Shown: positions 13,501 through 28,500 of the stretch, piece after piece
Position numbering within the stretch: the first letter of the stretch is position 1
Layout of the letters: each line of letters begins with the position of its first letter
Origin: Hippopus hippopus
Lineage: Eukaryota; Mollusca; Bivalvia; Cardiida; Cardiidae
Reading direction: 5' to 3'
DNA: 64,000 nt
Assembly: GCA_946811185.2 (NCBI GenBank)
Contig: OX328096.1
Coordinates: forward strand, 43,910,252-43,974,251
Notes under the pieces: model-generated
What the model saw: the letters and a program-made list of their open reading frames with translations, nothing else
The model's database searches: none
Told to the model about the DNA's origin: nothing
Program-made: the position numbers and the translations under genes

Positions 13501-16500
13501 AGATTGGGCCAGGTGACTTACTTTTTGACTCAATGTGACCCAGTTTAAGACTTGTCCCAGGTTATGTCAAGACGCACACTCTGACCAAGTTTCATGAGTA
13601 CCTGACAGAAAATGTGACTTCTAGAGTGCATACAAGGTAAATGTTGACGACCACATGATGCACGACAGACACAGCACAATCACAAAAGCTCACCTTGAGT
13701 ACTTATCTCAAGTGGGCTAAAAAATGCCTTGTCAAAATTAAAACTTTCATAAAACTCTAACTCATGGCCATGCCAACATCAGTATACATATATAATGTCA
13801 TGGATACATTCCTTGAAAAAGATGCAATCACCTTTTACAAATACACTTAATTTCTGAAAATATTTCCCACAAATATCTATAAAGAAAGACATTATATTCC
13901 TTCAAGTGTTTCTTGTTCAGGTCACTTGAAATAATTCATGGTTAGTTTATAAAGTTAGTCTGTATGGTAATCCTAAGTGTGTTTTCAGCTTTAACATAAT
14001 CCAAGTATAAAAGAGGGTATCTGTTATTGACCAAGAAATATCAATGCACTGCATCTGCAACTGACCATGAGATTAATCAAAAGCTATCCATTCAGCACAT
14101 TTAACTCTTCACCAAACAACGAGGTTTTGGACATATACAAACCCAAGGCATTTGCAAATAACAATAAAATGTGGCTAAAATATTTCAAAATTTGCCTTTG
14201 AAAGGGTGGAAAATATTGTGGGGGGAACAAAGGAGAAAACACTATTACCGGCATTTTCTTCTTATCCCACAATGTTTTCAAAAGCCATTCTCTATTCATT
14301 TGTTAAAAGTTGGGATTGTGCAGAACAAGGTTAACACTTGCACCATCTAAACAGGTCTAGAGGGGATCCTGTATAATTTACAAGAACCTAAAGAAAGAAG
14401 ATGCCTTACCTCATTATTTCCACCTTCATTTCCCAACATGGATTTTTCAAGTTGTTCATCTTCATTCTGCAGAAACAATAAAGAAAATCTCTGAATTTTT
14501 TTCCCCTTGCTTATTCTCCATGAATACACATTGAAAGGAGTTTCACTGCTAGTGTAAGGGCTAATTTAGACCTATCAGGAGAAATATTAGAGGAAAGCAT
14601 AATCATTTCCTTCAATTGTAGGGAAAGTATTGTGGAAAGAGGAGCACATGTGTGTAACAAGAGCGGCATATTGTCGCAAGATACGCCCGTCCCACTGCCA
14701 GTTGTCGAGCGGGGATAATAATCGTAAAGGGCAGGTAGAAAAAAATAGTAGTGCTGCAGAAACCATGTAAGTGATTGACATAGGCATGAATGTCTCCTCT
14801 AATGTTAAGGAAACATGCATATAAAGTTTCAGGTCATTCCAACATAAAAAGACAATATTGTAGAGAAGCATGAAAAGCTGTAAAAAAAAAAAAAGATAAT
14901 GAATAGGGAATAATTCCAAAAGGGCATTAGGTAAGGTTACGGCTCCAGTGCACTGCACTTTTCGTAACTGCAACAAACATGTTTACCAAGTCTCAAGTCA
15001 ATTTGACTTGAGATGACAAAGTTCCGTTCTGGACAAGCAAGAAATACTGTAAAAATGAAGATCAAAGTGGAATTACTCAAAATCCGCGCTAGGTAGAGTT
15101 ATTGTTCTTGTGCACTGTACTCCGTAATACTGCAACAAACATGCATACCAAGTTGAAGTCGTTCTGACTTGAGATGACAGTTATATTCCGGACAAGCACT
15201 AAATGCTGTAAAAATGACGATCAAAGGGAAATAACTCAAAGACAGCACGAGGTAGAGTTACAATTCTTGCGCACTGCACTTCCAAATATTGCAACAAATA
15301 AGCATACCATATTTCAAGTCATTCCTACATTAGATGATAAAGGTATGCTCCGGACAAGCAAGAAATGCTATAACAAGAGGGCCATGATGGCCCTGTATCG
15401 CTCCACTGGCTAATAAGTAAAACCACTACATGCCAAACTTTACAATACTTGGCAAATTGGTTTTGAACATGAGACCCCTGAAACAGGACTAAAATTGGTA
15501 GCCCTAAGTCTTATGGTCAGTAACAAGAAGTTTTCACTATATAAGCCCATGTAAAACTTCTGACCCCTGGGATCAAATTTGACCACAGGGCTATAATTTG
15601 GGCACTCTTGGTAAAGACCCACTAGATAAAGCTACATGCAAAATTTGGTAACTCTAGGCTTTATGACGAAGTACAGGGAGATTTCTAAAGTTTTCACCAT
15701 ATATGCCTATGTAAAACTTGTGACCCCCTGGGTGGGGCCAAATTTGATCCTAGGGCTATAATTTTGGCACTCTTGGTAGGGGTCCACTAGATAATGCCAC
15801 ATGCAAAATTTGGTAGCCCTGGGCCTTATGGCTAGGTGCAGGGAGACTTCTAAAGTTTTCTCCATATAAGCCCATGTAAAACTTGTGACCCTTGGGGCGG
15901 GGCCAATTTTGACCCCAGGGCTATAATTTGAAGAAACTTGATAGAGGTCTACTAGATAAAGCTACACGCCAAATTTGGTAGCCCTAGGCCTTATGGTTTC
16001 AGACAAGAAGATTTTCAAGGATTTCCAATATTTTTAAGTTTTGTTGCCATGGCAACCAGAGTTTTTGAAGGAATCAAATTCTTTCAAAAAATTCTGAAGA
16101 GGACCATGGCAGGATCATTTCTGTGAAGTTTCATCAAAATTGGATGAGTAGTTTCAGAGAAGAAGATGTTTGAAATAAAAGTTAACGCACGGACGGACGG
16201 ACGCACGACGGACACTGGGTCATGACATAAGCCCGCTGGCCTGCGGCCAATGGAGCTAAAAATGAAGATTAAAGAGGGAATAACTCAAAATTTGTGCTAG
16301 AGAGAGTTATGGTTCTTGTGCACTGCACTCTGTAATTTTTCAACAATCATGAATACCAAGTTTGAAGATGTTCAGACTAGAGATGACAAAGTTATATTCT
16401 GGACAAGCAGAAAATGCTGTAAAAATGACGATCAAAGGGAAATAACTCAAAGACAGCACGAGGTAGAGTTATGGTTCTTTCGCACTGCACTCCATATTAT

Positions 16501-19500
16501 TGCAACAAACACAAATGCCAAGTTTCAAGTCAATCAGACTGGAGATGACAAAGTTATGCTCCGGACAAAGAACCAGGGTTGCATCTAGAAATTTTCAAAT
16601 AGGGGGGCTGGCCCCCATCATCTTCAGAAAAAGGGGGGCACGTCCCCCCTTTCAAGTGTAAAGAAGGGGGACAAATTTCATGGTGGTTCCGATAATGTGG
16701 TAGAGGGTTAATGTATTATTTGTTTTTGTCTTTGGAAAAATAACAATGATTATCTCCATTAAAGGGTTATTATATTCTAGTCTTCTTTGTTAAGATGAAT
16801 GTCTTATAACTTCTTCTTTAACACTTGTTACAGAATAATCACTGTAAGACAAGTAGACTAATCCCCATCCTTCCCTATCTATCATACGTTGTTCAACATT
16901 CTTATTTCATAAATTCGACGAAATTTTTACCTCAGTGTTAGACTGAGATTTTAGCTTCCATCTATTGTTTCATACAGATATTTATGTAAATTTACTGCTT
17001 AAATTCACAACCAAAGCTGAAAAGACAGTCTGAAGTGCCTCTGATCAGACGATGTCAAATAGACATTTTGTTGTGTCATGGGTTTTCGCGGTCTTTTGCG
17101 TCGATCTTTTTTCATGTCAATTGATTTTTTTAAAAGTATTTCCTCATGATGTTGCAAGAATTTGTCAATAAGGGTTGTAGGTCACTTCAAAACATGTCAT
17201 TTTACCCTAGATCAGTGGATTGACATCATCATCTCGCTTTTCATTACATGCCAGCTTGTTAGGTTTTGATAGACAGTGACGTGTGGTCCGTCACATTTAA
17301 TACTCACTGTTTATGACGGAGAATTTTGTAGCCTTAAGACATCACTTGTTGCCAGCAGATTCGCCAGTGCATCATTTTTGGACACATTTTTCCTAAATTG
17401 TCGCTTTCAGTGATCGACAGCGTGGGCCCTGCAGAGAGGCTTTTCGTCCGCATAACACAGATGACAAGCGTCTATTGATATGATCAAAATAACCCGACGT
17501 CTATGATTTTAAAAGTTTACGGTTTTAAGTTCCGAATGATCATTTGGGTGACCATGCAAAATTTGTTACATTTTATTCCCCCCAAAGTTGTTTTTTCTCT
17601 CTTTTTCCCCGATTATGGTGCGCACGATAATGCAATTTTTACGGGCTAGTTCATTTTAGTGCGGGATTTGGTGCGCAAACAAATTTCGTTTTTGCGGGAT
17701 TTTTTATTTTGATGTGGGATTTCGGCAATCCTGCACGCTAGATGCAACCCTGAAGAACTGGATGCCGCCCACCCGGATGCCCGTACGCCATGGGTGATCC
17801 CATAATACGTCCCGTTTTGGATGGGCGTATAAAAAGCAGCTTCTGAGTTATATTACCCAAATGTTTCAAAGGCTTTCTATTCTAATGCAGGGATATAGAC
17901 TAACAGCAAATTGTTGAATCAGAAAATAGTAATACCATTTATTTGGTACCAGGTTTCACTTTCGCTTTTTCTTTTAATTATGATAAGTACTTACTTCTTT
18001 AAGAATATCCTCAGTGTTATCAATATCAATGAGTTCCACATCTTCAGCATCATCAAGCATCTCACTTATTTCATCTGCTGTCTCAGAGAAATCCTCTCCC
18101 TCTTCCGTCATCTGTGTTTATAAATACATGAATCATGCTCTGAGAAAAGGTATTTAATGCATTTGCTAAAAGCATCAATCCATGTCAGCCTGCCCGGTCT
18201 GTGCAAGCTGACCTAGGGTGAAACTCTTTGATGTTGGTCTTTTTTTTTTGCATGCCCAAATAGCATTTTACCTAATGATTCCGTTGGTTGTTTGACATGA
18301 TAGATTTTATGAATCCATAATAATGTGATGACTTGCTTTTTATAATGCATCACAGAGATGCCAAAAGCCTGCTCATATATAATTTTCAAAGTGTTATTTA
18401 TCATTACAGGCCCAAGAACCCTTAGCACCATATACATTAAAAGTCATTTTTTGTACACAGAACACATATTATAAATATAACAAGATAAGTCGGCATAGAA
18501 CATTAGATCTGATCTTAAACAGAACTATACTGTTTGATATTTTGATGGAAAATCTCACAAAGGTAGCCTCAAATTTGCATTAACATTTTATTTCTCACTG
18601 ACGGAACATGACTATTTCGTTTTTCTGGTACTTTGGCTATATAGCTAGCTGTTCATTCCCCTGTAGAAAAAAGGTCTTTCATCCTCTACCAAACAATCGA
18701 AAGTATTTACAACCCTATTGGAAAAGCCTTTGAAAACATTGTATGAAAAGGAGAAAATGCTGGTAATGAGCACTTTCCTTTTGCCACAATGTTTTCTGCT
18801 CTATCAAAGAGTCCCCTTATCTTTTAAAACATCATGTTGTCTGCAAATGCCGCAAAACTAGACTGGTCTAAAATTTTGATGTCAGGTAAAGGGTTAAATA
18901 CTGCTAGACAAACACCTATCAACTGGTTTTTTATTTCCATTTATTTGATCTATTTCCAACACAGATTACCAAATATTCATTGAATCACCAAATAGTCATT
19001 GAATCATTAAAATTCTTTATTTTGATCCTTTGCATCCCTTTTTCAAGTTACAGGTACAGAGTTGAACCTAGGATTGATAGGTATTGGGCCAACCCCCTAC
19101 CCCTTTGAAAAATTCGAAATTTGAAATGGGCTATTTAAAACAAAATATCCTAACACATGAATAGCAAAGAAAAGCACTGATGTTGTGCGTACTACATAGA
19201 TTTGCTATAGTATGGTTTCTAACAAGTACAAACAACATTGGGATAACCCTAGTTTGCACAGAAACTTAGCAACATTTTAGTAAGCAGATACCCATCTCAT
19301 CTGGAGTGTTGGTGACAATAGGCAAAACCAGTTCAAAAACGATCTTTTGCTTACAACGCAATTCAACAGTGTTTATTAATGCCTTGTAAATTTATGATAC
19401 TACCTTTGACTAACTCTTTACCAAACGACAAAATTTTTGACTGGACCAAATTGAAAGCATTTGCAGACGACAAATTAAATGTTGCTAAATTAGTGATTTC

Positions 19501-22500
19501 TATTTTTGATAGGGTAGAAAACATTGTGGGAAAAAGAGAAAATGCTGGTTACCAGCATTTTCTCCTTTTCCCTCAATGTTTTCAAAAGGCTTTTCTTTCA
19601 GGGTTGTTAAAAGTCTGGATAGTGTGAAAAAGAGTTAATACTATTGTTTCTGTGCTCCTAGTCTACGAGACAAGACCCCCTGGGTCAGTATCTGATGACA
19701 TTCATTTCATAAAAATTGTCAGTCTTTTCCTTGTGATTTCTTTGCGATTTTAGCTTCTGTTTTACACAATTTAATCAGGATGCATCTAAATCTGCTAAAA
19801 CCATTGCATGTAAAACCATTATAAAAGCTAAAAAAGACAGTTTGAGGAGTCTATGCGTGGATGATGCCACTTCACTACGTATTGCAACACAGGACCTAGA
19901 CAGTTTAAAAGTAGATGAAATTAGTAACCAAAAAAGGACACAATTGATACTGGTTTTATTGTGGACATGCAGTCAGACCGAAATACCATCGAAACACCGA
20001 AATACCCCTATTTTTATCATTGGGTTCAGATAACATGTGCAGTCGCCAAATGATTCTATTAATATCACAAATATTATGCTCGGGAATCTGGTTTTGCGCC
20101 ACAAATGCAGACTATGTGTAAGATGTGACCGATTCATTTTTTTCATGTGCTAAATTTTATCAATTCCATGCCCTCAATTCAACATGACAGATATATATTT
20201 ACAAGTAGCCTATGAGGTGACATGTTAAACATTCATGATCACAAAACATTCATGTCCCTTTGTTACCTTGCATTTCTTATTGTCACTCCTAGATAATCTT
20301 TCATTGATCAAAGTTCAAATTACCTAAAGACAGCTGAACCAATCAAACATGGAACCCCACCCTTTAACCCTTTACCTCACAATCCAGTTTTAACAACCCT
20401 GCGAAAGAAGCCTTTTGAAAACATTGTGGGAAAACGAGAAAATGCTGGTAATCAGCATTTTCTCCTTTTCCCACAATGTTTTCTACCCTATTAAAGACAA
20501 ATGATCCTTTGAATAACATATAAATTGTTGACTGCACTGTTTTGAATTTGGACCAGTCTAAAATCTTGTCATTTGGTAAAGAGATAAGAAAAATCCCAAA
20601 TGAAATATAGTGTTACATAATTATCTAATGAAATTATAACCCTTTACCACACGATACCGACTTTTAACGACCCAGATGAAGAAATTTTCAAAAACATGGA
20701 GGGAAAATAAGTAAGTGCTGGTAACCAACATATTTTCTATTTCCTACAGTGTTTTCTACCCTATCAAAGATATATTTCCACCATTTCCGTCTTGAAACTT
20801 TCCTTTGCTGACGCACTAAAAATCCTATTTACTAAAATTAATAATACATGTAATTGACTAGGTATGGAATAACAAACCCTTGAAAGGTCAATTTGTCATC
20901 GCTTTCAACCATTTATCCATGTTTTAAACCTGTACGGTCTGTGTATTATAGACTCTCTCCAAAACACAATGGCAGACGAGCGGAAGAATAAAATAGAAAA
21001 GACTTGCAGGCTTTTTGCTGTCACTTTCACATGTAAACTTGCCAAAAATGTTGGGGGGAAAAAAAAAGAGCGGCAAATTGTCGCAAGATACGCCCGTCCC
21101 ACCGCCAGTTGTCAAGGGGGCATAATAATCGTAAAGGGCAGGTAATGCAACAAACATGTTTACCAAGTCTCAAGTCAATTTGACTTGAGGTGACAAAGTT
21201 CCGTTCCAGACAAGCAAGACATACTGTAAAAATGAAGATCAAAGCGGAATTACTCGAAATCCGCACTAGGTAGAGTTATTGTTCTTGCGCACTGTACTCC
21301 GTAATATTGCAACAAACATGCATACCAAGTTTCAAGTCAATCGGACTGGAGATGACAAAATTATGCTCCAGAGAAGCAGAAAATGCTGTAAAAATGATGA
21401 TCAAAGGGAAATAACTCAAAGACAGCACGAGGTACAGTTATGGTTCTTGTGCACTGCAATCCGTATTATTGCAACTAACACACATGCCAAGTTTCAAGTC
21501 AATCAGACTGGAGATGACAAAGTTATGCTCCGGAAAAGCAGAAAATGCTGTAAAAATGATGATCAAAGGGAAATAACTCAAAGACAGCACGAGGTAGAGT
21601 TATGGTTCTTTTGCACTGCACTCCGTATTATTGCAACAAACACACATGCCAAGTTTCAAGTCAATCGGACTGGAGATGACAAAGTTATGCTCCGGACAAG
21701 CAGAAAATGCTGTAAAAATGACGATCAAAGGGAAATAACTCAAAGACAGCCCGAGGTAGAGTTATGGTTCTTTCGCACTGCACTCCCCCTTAATGAGATC
21801 TATCCACCCATGAAGTTTCATAAACGTAGCTAGCATAGTTTTGGAGATATGCTTTGGACAAAATTCAAGTATGAATATAAACAAAGGGAAATAACTCAAA
21901 AATTAAGTAAGCAAGAGTTATGATTCCTGTGCACTGCACTCCCCCTTAACGAGATCTATCCATCCATGAAGTTTCATAACCTTAGCTAGTATAGTCTTGG
22001 AGATATGCTCCGGACAAAATTCAAGTATGAAAAACAACAAAGGGCAATAACTCAAAAATTAAGTAAGCAAGAGTTATGATTCCTGTGCACTGCACTCCCC
22101 ATTGATGAGATCTATCCACCCATGAAGTTTCATAACCTTAGCTAGTATAGTCTTGGAGATATGCTCCTGACAAAATTCAAGTATGAAAAACAACAAAGGG
22201 AAATAACTCAAAAATTAAGGAAGCAAGAGTTATGATTCCTGTGCACTGCACTCCCCCTTGATGAGATCTATCCACCCATGAAGTTTCATAACTGTAGCTA
22301 GTATAGTTTTGGAGATATGCTCCGGACAAAATTCAAGTATGAAAAACAACAAAGGGCAATAACTCAAAAATTAAGCAAGCGAGAGTTATGATTCCTGTGC
22401 ACTGCACTCTGCCTTGATGAGATCTATCCACCCATGAAATTTCATAACCGTTGCTAGCATAGTTTTGGAGATACGCTCCGGACAAAGAATGGGGACGCCG

Positions 22501-25500
22501 CCCGCCCATCCGCCCGCCCGCCACGGGTGATCCCATAATACGTTCCGTCTTCGACGGGCGTATAAAAAGATGGAAAATCGTCAAATGCAACAAAAAGTAT
22601 TGGTTTTCTCAGACTAAGAAAACCAGTCCAGTTCTGAGTTGACAGAGTCAGAGGGAAAGGTCCCAAAACTTTAAGTAATTTTAGATCTATAGGCATTTAA
22701 AACAGTGACCCTCTCAAGATTTCTGTATGACCCCTAGAAATTAGGAATTGGAGGCACAAATGACCCTCAAAAACTTGAGGCTGGCAGAAATACTGTATTT
22801 CATCATTTTAGCCACATCTAAATTGTTATCTGCAAATGCTTTAAATTTGGCCAAGTCTACATTTTTGTCGTGTGGTAAAGAGTAAACATACCACATAGCA
22901 AATATCTAGGTTCAGACTGTATATTCTGTACCATTTGATCTTTATGTACTCTCTCAGAAAAAAGCTCATGTTGGTGCTCATGGCTCTCTGAACAGTACCA
23001 GTTTAAAACCCCTATCATCAATCAAGGCACACCTTAAGTGCTTCTGCAACAGCCCGATTTCAACCTTTGGGCTACTGCACGCCACCTGGGTGCTTTGCCT
23101 GACGGTGTCATTCAAGAAAGGACTGCACAAAACATGCAGTCAGATTTTCAATGTTTTATTGCAAGTGTTTGTGGTTGTTGCTATTGTTATTGTTGTAGGT
23201 ACAACCTCACTACTGCAAAAAAACATGTTTCAATTTAACTATTTTTTTAAAATCCTACAATGAAAACTTAAATTTCCACACCATGACTTCTTCATTTTGA
23301 TTCAGATTATTTTAAACTGAATATCTATGATGTGCACAACAGCCAAACTTGCAATACTTGACAAACTTTGATTTCGCTCTTTTTCTTCAAAGCTGGCTTG
23401 TCAGGAGTGAAATAAATAATTTATAGGCATTTGACAAATTTTGCATCCACTGAGAAACTTTCTCTTTGAAAACGTTAGAAAACTAACGAGCAAAATTGTT
23501 CGGACACACATGTTTGATTTGATACTGTTACATCATCTTCTGGCTATAAATATACCAGTAAACAGACATTCCTACTTCAAACACTGAAAAAAAATTCTGT
23601 AAGTCATAAAACCTATATTCAAACATATCCAAATATTTTAAGTAAATATTGGAATACCTGTTTTTGTATTTGTTTCCAACCTTAAAACAAGAGGGCCATG
23701 ATTGCCCTGTATCGCTCCACTGGCTAATAAGTAAAAACCCTACATGCCAAACATTACAATACTTGGCCAATTTGTCTCCAACTTGAGGACATAGACAGGG
23801 CTAAATTTGGTAACCCTAGGCCAAATAGCTAGGTACAAGAAGATTTTTAAAGTTTTCCCAATGTAAGCCCATGTAAAACTTGTGACCCCTGGGGCAGGGC
23901 CAATTTTGACCCCAGGACTATAATTTGGCCCCCCTTGGTAGAGGCCCACTGGATAAAGCTACATGAAAAATTTGGTAGCCCTAGGCCTTATGGCTAGGTA
24001 TAAGAAGTTTTCTGAAGTTTTGCCAAGGTAAGCCAATGTAAAGCTTGTGATCCCTGGGGCGGGGAGAATTTTGACCCCAGGGCTATAATTTAGACCATCT
24101 TTGTAGAAACCCACTAGATAAAGCTACATGAATAATTTGGTAGCCCTAGCCCTTATGGCTAGGTACAAGAAGATTTTTAAAGTTTTCCCAATTTAAGCCC
24201 ATGTAAAACTTGTGACCCCTGGGGCAGGGCCAACTTTGACCCCAGGACTATAATTTGGCCCCCCTTGGTAGTGGCCCACTGGATAAAGCTACATGAAAAA
24301 TTTGGTGGCCTTAGGCCTTATGGCTAGGTATAAGAAGTTTTCTTAAGTTTTGCCAAGGTAAGCCCATGTAAAGCTTGTGATCCCTGGGGCGGGGAGAATT
24401 TTGACCCCAGGGCTATAATTTAGACCATCTTTGTAGAAACCCACTAGATAAAGCTACATGAATAATTTGGTAGCCCTAGCCCTTATGGCTAGGTACAAGA
24501 ACATTTTTAAAGTTTTCCCAATTTAAGCCCATGTAAAACTTGTGACCCCTGGGGCGGGGCAAAATTTGACCCCAGGACTATAATTTGGGCCATCTTTGTA
24601 GAAGCCCACTAGATAAAGCTACATGCAAAATTTGGTGGCCTTAGGCCTTATGGCTAGGTACAGGAACATTTCTAAAGTTTTCACTACATAAGCCTATGTA
24701 AAACTTGTGATCCCCAGGGCAGGGCCAATTTTGACCCCAGGGCTATAATTTGAAGAAACCTGGTAGAAGTCTGTTAGACAAAGCTTCATTCCAAATTTGG
24801 TTCTAGGTCTTACGGTTTCTGACAAGAAGATTTTCAATATTTTTCAGTTTTGTTGCCATGGCAACCAGTGTTTTTGAAGGAATCAAATTCTTTCAAGAAA
24901 TTCTGAAGAGGACCATGGCAGGATCATTTCTGTATAGTTTAATCAAAATTGGATGTGTAGTTTCAGAGATGTTTGAAATGAAAGTTAATATACGGACGGA
25001 CATACACATGGACGCAAGACTGACACCGGGCCATGACATTAGCCCGCTTGCCTTTGGCCAGTGGAACTAAAAAGCTATGGCTCACCTTATCATTTTCCAT
25101 GTCAAACCCATCTCCCTCTGATTCTTTTGATTTTAGCGATTTCTTTCCACCACCCGACCCTTTTTTAGTATTAGGCGATTCAGTCACAGCAAACTCTATA
25201 ATGTTTGGGTCGTTACCCTCATCTTCGAGAGCCTACAAAGAAGGAAATACAAAAGGTCCAGAGAATTGAGATAACTGGAATAAATGCTAAAACAGTATTT
25301 GTTGCACTAAACCTACTGTAAAGGGTGCTCATCAAAATTGTTTCAATAGATAATTCTTATGCATACCCAAAATATAAATACTTTAACCCTTTACTAAACA
25401 ATCTTAAGTTTTAACGACCCTATGAAAGTATGTCTGAAACCATTGTTGAAAAAGGAGAAAATGCTGGAAACCAGCATTTTCTCCTTTTCCAACAATGTTT

Positions 25501-28500
25501 TCAACTGTTGAAAACCAGGTTTTCAAGTTACCTGCTACCCTAATTAACAAATTCATGTCAAATCATGCAGTAATATTGCTAAAAACAGTAACTGACTGAA
25601 AAAAAGATCGCTGGGAAAAAACGTGAAAACCCATGACACAACAAAAGTTAGTTTGACATCATCCGATAGAGGCACTTCAAACTATCTTTTTGTTTTTAAT
25701 AATAAATTTAACAGTGAATTTACACAGATTTCTGTATAAAACAGTAAGTGGAAGCTAAAATCTCTGTTTGAAATCAGGAAAAAACTTTGGTTGTTATTGA
25801 AATGAAAATATATAACAACCAATAGATAAGAAGGGGGTTGGATTAGGGACGAAGGGGGAAGATGGAGATTAGGCCTTCTTGTCTTACAGTATTAGCACTG
25901 GAACAAGAGTGAAAGAAGTCATTGGACAAAAAAGAAGACTGAAATTTAAAGGAATATCACTTAAATGGATGTGACCTTTATTTTCTCCCTTTTTTCATGT
26001 TCTAGGCTATGAAAGAAAAGTAAAGTCATTCCAGCCACATTTGGTGTCTGCAAATGTCTAAAACATGATTGAGTATAATTGTTGTTTGTTAAACAGTTAA
26101 TAGGTTGTTTGTGTCCCTTTATTCATCAAGATGAACTGTATGCTAGGGCTGCAAGTTAGAATTCTTTCATCCACTTCATTCCAACAAGTCTCTGCATAAG
26201 ATAAGTTATTTTCTTGTCTAATTTCTGTCTATGAAAAAAGAACGCAAATGAAAATTTGCCGCTATTTCACCCTTACCTCTCCATGATAACCAAGTAAATT
26301 TCACCCTCGAACATTTTTCTTTAACTCTTGGAAATGAAATTCCATTTTGGGCCCAAGAGTCACTGACCCTTGGGATTCTTGACCTAGTGAGAACCCTGAG
26401 GAGATGACAAGTGCATGATTTCATGAAGAACAAAGTCTCTGTAACTCCTCCTTCAAATTTTCTTACTGGATTTGCTTGAATCACAAAGATGACCATTGGC
26501 ACATTTCAGACCAAGGAAAAACTAGAGCTGTCACTGAATGTGACTTAATACCCCCCGCCAGCGCTTTGACAGGAACAGGCAATTTAACAAAAAATTTTGT
26601 AAGTTCAAGGGGAGATTACCCTTGAATGATAGGAAGTAGATGATTGAAATCTGTGTCTTGCACAACTTCAGTATATGATCAATGTATCAACAAACTTTCG
26701 ATACAATAGCAGCAAAACTGTAGGAGTTCGCGACACAAAATTACTAGTATTTTGTACACAGACGGACACACGGACGGACAGACAGGCTGATTCCAGTATA
26801 CCCCCGAAAACATTGGTTTTGCAGGGGTATAATGAAGCCCTTGGAAGATTCTGACAAAATAAAGACACATACCACCACCCAGCATCTTGGCTGCTGGATA
26901 GTGGGAATCCTGCACTTTTGTAAATAATACCCACATTTTCTGACACCATGCAGGACAAGGCCCCCACACCTTGTTGTCTGCACATGTCATATTCTTTGAA
27001 GATTTGACCTGTCTGCTATGATGCATCACTGTCCTGTACAGGATAAATATGCTGTGTGTAAACTAAAACTTGCCGCTAATAAAGTAGCAATGAGAAAATG
27101 GCTATAAACAAAAAATCTAGCCTGTGCTTCACAAAAACAAAAACTACAGTACCTAAATCATTTTCTAAATAGAAAAATTACTCTTTTTTTAACAATTTTC
27201 CAAATTACAGCTCTGGAGTTAACGCCGTACCATACTGGACTCCCTTTGGAGCACTTGTGGTCAACATAGTAGCTTGACCTAGATATTTCTGTCTGAAAAA
27301 CACAACTGAAACTTTGACAGTAACATTTGTCGTAACTTTGCATGCAACAGTTTATCACGATATTGGAAAATTATACATGTGATTTCTTTCTCTTGTAGTA
27401 AATTTTCAGTGAAATTAAATACCACCATACCAGGGAGGACCATCCTATCCATCGATTCATGTCCATTTTCATAGCTGAGAAACAGATTACTCCCTATCCT
27501 GCTAAATAAGTGAATGAAACTTTCAAGCCGATAGTAAAATCCAAGATTTTTTTCTATTTCAAAAGTAATTTGGGGCAACAGACATCACCTTATTGGACAG
27601 TGTAGATCTAAGATCAGACTGCACATTCTGTGCACTCTGATCTTGATCTAAGCTGTCCACCTTAAGGTCCTTAGTACCTTCAGTCTGAAGGGTCGCTCCG
27701 ATATTATTTTTGTGATTGGGTCTCCGCAACCCTTCACAGCAGCCCTTCTTTAATACCATCTGGAAATCTCAAAATCTTACCGGTCATTTTTTAGTCGGCT
27801 TAATGTGTCTTTAATCTGCTTGTCAGCTATGAAAATGGACATGAATCGATAGATAAATGATTTAACTTCACGTTGACACCAAGTTTAGTGCAAGGTTTTC
27901 ATTGATCCTTTTGTAATTTACCATTTATTTGACATAAATACATCTGGCTAATTTGTAAACAAACACTCATTATAAATTCAGTTAACTGCGCATGCGTGGT
28001 CAATTTGATTTGAAAAAATGATATTGTGTGATCGGCAATTTAAGTGATAAATACGAGGGTTGTTCGATATGTAATGTGTATTGTACGATATCTCAAAAGC
28101 ATTCGACTCAAATAGTGAAATGAACATTACATCCCTTCAAAGTATTCTCTGCAGTTTGAAATACATAATTTCAATCTCTGAATCCATTTCTGAAATGCAT
28201 CACGGTACGCTGATTTAGGTAGACCTCTGAGGCACTGACTGATGGCTGAGCCAAGGGCTTGTCTGGACTTGTAACGACGACTAGATAAAAACTTTTTAAG
28301 TTTTGGAAAAAGGAAAAAGTCGCATGGGGCTAGATCTGGAGAGTATGGTGGGTGTGGCAAGACGGTAACCTTCTCCGAATTCAAAAATTGCTTCACAAGT
28401 TTAGATGTATGTGATGGAGCATTATCATGAAGTAGACGAACATGCCTAAATGCCTAAATCCTGACACAGGGCGTCGTTTAAGATAATATTTCTTGACCTT

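Larger units (their letters stand above)
14660..17835. repeat. GAGCGGCA...GGGCGTATAAAAA tandem-unit repeat with two nested elements
   Basis: Starts gagcggcatattgtcgcaag/atacgcccgtc and ends tgatcccataatacgtcccg...gggcgtataaaaag. The inner units read 'atgatcaaagggaaataact'. Nested are the 15372-16260 repeat and the 16574-17752 element. Intact relative at 21065-22568. Confidence 0.75.

Noticed and set aside
21279..21833. 184-codon plus-strand frame with repeated 54-residue units
   Set aside because: It comes from 162-bp tandem DNA units (divisible by three); the same units elsewhere (15174, 16316) are broken and not protein-like.
232..25072. Possible CRISPR arrays from regularly spaced repeats
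   Set aside because: Units are ~155-163 bp with no short-repeat/unique-spacer structure, in a eukaryotic intronic context.
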